This document shows, piece by piece, positions 61,483-64,000 of a stretch of DNA of 64,000 nt (the stretch's first letter is position 1; each line of letters begins with the position of its first letter). Source of the DNA: Labrenzia sp. CE80 (GTDB lineage Bacteria; Pseudomonadota; Alphaproteobacteria; Rhizobiales; Stappiaceae); NCBI RefSeq assembly GCF_009650605.1, contig NZ_WAJT01000002.1:186001-250000 (forward strand), given 5' to 3'. The notes beneath the pieces are model-generated. The model ran no database searches, had not been told where the DNA came from, and saw nothing but the letters and a program-made list of their open reading frames with translations. The translations under genes and the position numbers were made by a program.

Positions 61483-62118
61483 ATGCCACAAATCACCCAA
61501 CCTGAAACAAAACACGGACGCGCCCTGGAGGCGTTGCGGCGGTCGATCTGTCTTCACCCACCCGGTGAAGACATGGTGCTTCACGAGACGTCGCTGACTG
61601 AAAAATTCGGCATGTCGCGGACGCCGATCCGCCAGGTTCTGCAGAGACTGGCCTATGAACGTCTGGTCGAAACGCGCAGTGGCGTGGGCACAGTGGTTGT
61701 CGCGCTCGACCCGGAAACCCGTCCGCGGGACAGCCTCGTTCACAAGGGGCTGCTTCAGGCAGTGCTCCTGCTTGATCTGCCTCAGATCAGCATTGCACAG
61801 CATTCCGACCTGATGGCAGTTGCGGGAATGGCATCGCTCGCCCACGACAGCGATCGCGACCTTCACTATGACATATGGAATCGGCTGCACGTTCTTCTTT
61901 CAGGCCTGATCCCGGACCCGATCCTGAAAGATGTGTTTTCGGCCAGCTATTGGCGTATCGTGCGTTGGAAGATGAGCGATGTGGCAACGGATGCGGTTGC
62001 CGGTGAGGCCCACTTGCGCAGCTTTGTAAAACATCTGTCGGAATACGAAGCACAAGACAGCGCAGATCTGCTCAAGCGCGCGATCGACGCGGAGATGGGC
62101 GAGACCCAACCTTCTTAG
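61483..62118 (+). CDS. GntR-family transcriptional regulator (FCD-like)
   Basis: The 211-residue protein has an N-terminal winged HTH with LHETSLTEKFGMSRTPIRQVLQRL (LAxxxGVSRTPVRxALxxL pattern) and a helical C-terminal ligand domain (about residues 85-205) of FadR/FCD type, with HYDIWNRLHVLLSGL and AHLRSFVKHLSEYEAQD. It is divergent from the permease genes and probably represses them. The ATG at 61483 lacks a clear SD, and an earlier start cannot be excluded. It ends just before the orphan lpd tail, whose terminator can end its transcript. Confidence 0.85.
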   Translation: MPQITQPETKHGRALEALRRSICLHPPGEDMVLHETSLTEKFGMSRTPIRQVLQRLAYERLVETRSGVGTVVVALDPETRPRDSLVHKGLLQAVLLLDLPQISIAQHSDLMAVAGMASLAHDSDRDLHYDIWNRLHVLLSGLIPDPILKDVFSASYWRIVRWKMSDVATDAVAGEAHLRSFVKHLSEYEAQDSADLLKRAIDAEMGETQPS

Positions 62119-62141
62119 GTAGATGGTCTCAGAAAGTCGCC

Positions 62142-62229
62142 ATGGCCACCGCTGGCAAGCCGATCCGCTCGTGATCGGACCTTTCCGTTCTGAATTGAAA
62201 AAAAGCCGGGCATTGTCCGGCTTTTTTGT
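62142..62229 (+). repeat. lpd 3'-end repeat with terminator, copy 2 (orphan tail)
   Basis: An orphan copy of the last ten lpd codons (MATAGKPIRS), a TGA stop, the spacer and the terminator, without any gene body. One coding difference (His to Arg) and one synonymous change are in the coding part; the stop is TGA instead of TAA. Confidence 0.92.
62205..62227 (+). terminator. Terminator copy in the orphan lpd tail
   Basis: GCCGGGC/GTCCGGC stem with an ATT loop (one G-U pair in place of a G-C of the lpd original) and TTTTTT. It is placed to terminate the GntR gene. Confidence 0.85.
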
Positions 62230-62470
62230 TGGAGTGCTGCGGTGAAAACTAGAACTTGCTGGGGCTGCCCCAGGTCTCGCGGGCGTGTGATTTTTTCATT
62301 CATCCAGAGCTCAACGATCTTTTGCCGTCCGCCACCGGCAGACATTGAATAACCAGGCCTCCGCGACCGATGTCAATTGCCGTGCCAGCCTCCAGCCGCA
62401 GCAGCTGCCTGGTGAGGCGTGTTGCTGGAGTTCATTCTGGAAGAGGCCTGAACGACGGCAGGGCGTTTGC
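62230..62470. other. Gene-free stretch between the orphan lpd tail and the MerR gene
   Basis: No ORF with supporting features on either strand, and no RNA gene. The sequence may contain the decayed downstream side of the insertion. GCTGGGGCTGCCCCAG at 62259-62274 is a short inverted repeat. Confidence 0.4.
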
Positions 62471-62890
62471 TCAATGCTCTCCCTTGCACTGATCATGATC
62501 GCCGAAAGCCTTCAGGACGTCGCAGTCGGCGATCGTGTGGTCGCCGCTGCAACTGTTGGCAATGCGTTCAAGTTCCGCCTCCAGTCGGCGCAGCTGGGAA
62601 ATCCGGTCGCGCACCGACAGGAGCTGGTCTCGCGCAATTCTGTCGGCCTGGTCGCAAGGCTGATCCGGATGGCCGCTAAGGTCCAGAAGCTCGCGTATGG
62701 CGCTCATGGGCAAACCGAGATCTCGGCCATGTTTGATAAAACGCAGCCTTTTGAGATCTTTCTCGCCGAAACGGCGCTGGTTGCCGTCGGTGCGAAGGGG
62801 GGCGGAAATCAGGCCTTCCTGCTCGTAGTAGCGAATGGTGGTGACCTTCACGCCGGTTTGCCGGGACAAATCTCCGATAGAAAAAGTCAT
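62471..62890 (-). CDS. MerR-family metal-responsive regulator
   Basis: The 139-residue protein begins TFSIGDLSRQTGVKVTTIRYYEQEGL, the MerR HTH, followed by a long coiled dimerisation helix (about residues 78-110), and a C-terminal Cys/His-rich tail with CSGDH, DCDVL and HDQCKGEH suited to metal binding. It probably senses a divalent metal such as zinc, cadmium or cobalt; the identity is not predictable. The ATG at 62890 is chosen. It is divergent from a cation efflux gene with a MerR-type promoter between them. Confidence 0.88.
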   Translation of the reverse strand: MTFSIGDLSRQTGVKVTTIRYYEQEGLISAPLRTDGNQRRFGEKDLKRLRFIKHGRDLGLPMSAIRELLDLSGHPDQPCDQADRIARDQLLSVRDRISQLRRLEAELERIANSCSGDHTIADCDVLKAFGDHDQCKGEH

Positions 62891-62898
62891 GCTGCCTC

Positions 62899-62929
62899 TT
62901 GAACCTCCAGTCACTAGAGGAAGTACATA
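62899..62929 (+). promoter_or_regulatory. MerR-type promoter and operator of the cation-efflux gene
   Basis: TTGAAC (62899-62904) and TACATA (62924-62929) are separated by 19 bases, the over-long spacing used by MerR activators. The spacer holds the near-perfect dyad CCTCCAGTCACTAGAGG (62904-62920). Confidence 0.75.
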
Positions 62930-62970
62930 AGGTATCGAAGCCGCAATTTCGAGATCTTGAGGAGAACCTG

Positions 62971-63618
62971 ATGGGGTCCTGCTGTGACCATAAGGCGACG
63001 TTCGACGGCCTGTCGACGGACTACAAGCGCCGCCTCTGGATTGTGATCGCCCTGAACGGGGGCATGTTTGTGGTGGAGATGATCGCCGGCCATGCCGCCG
63101 GGTCGAAGGCCTTGCAGGCCGATGCGCTCGATTTTTTCGGCGATGCCGTCACCTATGGCATTTCGCTGGCGGTCATCGGCGCATCCTTGAAGGTCCGGGC
63201 TACGGCAGCTCTCGCCAAGGGCTTCAGCCTTTTGCTCATGGGGCTGTGGGTCGCCGGATCGACGCTCTACCAGCTGCTCGTCCTCGGCGTGCCCGAAGCA
63301 GGTGTGATGGGCGCGGTCGGGTTTTTGGCTCTGGCGGCCAACATCGCCAGCGTGCTGCTGTTGATGAAATACAAGGATGGCGATGCCAATGTCCGCTCCG
63401 TCTGGCTCTGCTCTCGAAACGATGCCATCGGAAATGTCGCGGTGATGCTGGCAGCCCTCGCGGTCTGGGCGACCTCGACCGCATGGCCTGACTTGATCGT
63501 CGCAGCGCTCATGGCAATGTTGTTCGTCAGCTCGGCCGCGCAGATATTGCGTCAGGGACTGAGCGAGTACCGGCATGATGGCCAGACTGATCGCGTGAAG
63601 CCCGAACCAGCGCCTTGA
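62971..63618 (+). CDS. CDF-superfamily cation transporter, short form
   Basis: The 215-residue membrane protein has about six helices. Its N terminus MGSCCDHKATF has two cysteines and a histidine that may bind metal. The transmembrane metal site reads ADALDFFGDA (Asp/Asp/Asp rather than the zinc-type His) with CSRNDAIGNVAV in the fifth helix. The cytoplasmic C-terminal domain of most CDF proteins is absent. It is likely a metal exporter, controlled by the divergent MerR gene. SD GAGGAGAACCTG precedes ATG 62971. Confidence 0.85.
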   Translation: MGSCCDHKATFDGLSTDYKRRLWIVIALNGGMFVVEMIAGHAAGSKALQADALDFFGDAVTYGISLAVIGASLKVRATAALAKGFSLLLMGLWVAGSTLYQLLVLGVPEAGVMGAVGFLALAANIASVLLLMKYKDGDANVRSVWLCSRNDAIGNVAVMLAALAVWATSTAWPDLIVAALMAMLFVSSAAQILRQGLSEYRHDGQTDRVKPEPAP

Positions 63619-63680
63619 ATATAGCTCAGCATAAGCAAGCAAATCCGTAGCGAACAGGCCCGAACCACGCAGGCGTTCCG

Positions 63681-63905
63681 CTACTTGGCGGCGTCGCTCT
63701 TCAGCTTCGGAATGACCGTGATGTTGCTTGTGACCTCCATCGGCAGATCGTTGGTCGCAATGGCAACCTCCGGCACTTCGGTCGTCTGGGCAACGGTCAT
63801 TTTAGTCTTGGCTTTGGCGGATTTCGACCACTCACAGGCAAGCGCCGGAGACACGGCGAATGCGGTAAGGGCGAGAGCTGCAACACTTGTTCTAAGGCCA
63901 CGCAT
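63681..63905 (-). CDS. Small exported protein, unknown function
   Basis: A 74-residue protein with a clear signal peptide (cleavage near SPALA-CEW) and a short mature part rich in Lys, Thr and Val, TEVPEVAIATNDLPMEVTSN. One cysteine follows directly after the predicted cleavage site, but the preceding residues PALA are weak for a lipobox. SD GGAGGTGA lies just ahead of the ATG. No family is recognised; proximity to the metal-efflux gene could hint at a periplasmic metal role, which is speculation. Confidence 0.7.
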   Translation of the reverse strand: MRGLRTSVAALALTAFAVSPALACEWSKSAKAKTKMTVAQTTEVPEVAIATNDLPMEVTSNITVIPKLKSDAAK

Positions 63906-64000
63906 GGGTCACCTCCATCGAGTGAGCACCGCACACCATAGTGCGGCTAACGCAAGGTTAGGCGAAACGCTGAAAAGTGCAAGGGGAAGACGGTTCGCGG

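Noticed and set aside
1..64000. Search by eye for tRNA, rRNA, CRISPR arrays, transposases and integrases
   Set aside because: No tRNA T-loop with a matching acceptor stem, no regularly spaced repeats and no recombinase motif was found; weak or unusual members could still be missed without tools.

Overview
The window reads as a high-GC chromosomal segment of an alphaproteobacterium, most likely Hyphomicrobiales and possibly a Stappiaceae-like marine lineage (inference). Supporting signs are the mdh-sucCDAB-lpd cluster, the SRP RNA/dnaX/ybaB/recR block, kdsB divergent from a membrane-anchored CycM-like cytochrome c, an Omp19-type inhibitor lipoprotein, and SD-led genes with many GTG/TTG starts. 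No tRNA, rRNA, CRISPR array, phage or transposase gene was recognised.

Layout: 1-3.9 kb holds the 3' end of a phosphoglycerate mutase, then a kdsB-pheA-adenosine kinase group on the minus strand and a cytochrome c. 4.2-11.9 kb is a yej-type peptide ABC importer with two tandem binding proteins (one Sec, one Tat). 12-18 kb has a BCCT transporter with a translationally coupled 40-residue membrane protein, then minus-strand genes for a lytic transglycosylase, a histidine phosphatase, NudC, a HIT protein and a divergent carbamoyltransferase homologue. 18-21.7 kb is ffs, a GNAT gene, dnaX, ybaB and recR. 21.7-27 kb is accessory: LysR, a lipoprotein, HxlR/VOC/membrane protein, an EI24-like protein and glutaminase. 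27.3-31.7 kb is sdhCDAB with an FkbM-type methyltransferase between sdhA and sdhB. 31.8-46.2 kb is a mosaic of small housekeeping and hypothetical genes (DUF808, VOC, MsrA, RecQ, acyltransferase, rhodanese, Omp19, GrpB, ZapE) with a repeat-filled gap near 35.3 kb. 46.4-57.2 kb is mdh-sucC-sucD-sucA-sucB-lysE-SDR-lpd. 57.2-62.1 kb carries a tyrosine/dual-specificity phosphatase and an amino-acid ABC importer with its GntR regulator but no ATPase. 62.4 kb to the end has a MerR/cation-efflux pair and a small exported protein.

The TCA genes work together: SdhCDAB, Mdh, SucCD and the 2-oxoglutarate dehydrogenase complex (SucA, SucB, Lpd) cover the 2-oxoglutarate to oxaloacetate arc except fumarase.

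The most unusual signal is a repeated architecture. The 3' end of recR (72 bp, three differences, all synonymous) recurs as an orphan 1.37 kb downstream. The 3' end of lpd together with its terminator (about 87 bp) recurs as an orphan 5.0 kb downstream. In both cases the housekeeping gene is intact, the DNA between the copies is accessory, and it ends with a same-strand transcription regulator just before the orphan tail. No integrase is visible. This suggests that accessory genes entered next to housekeeping genes by a 3'-end-preserving recombination route; the mechanism is inference.
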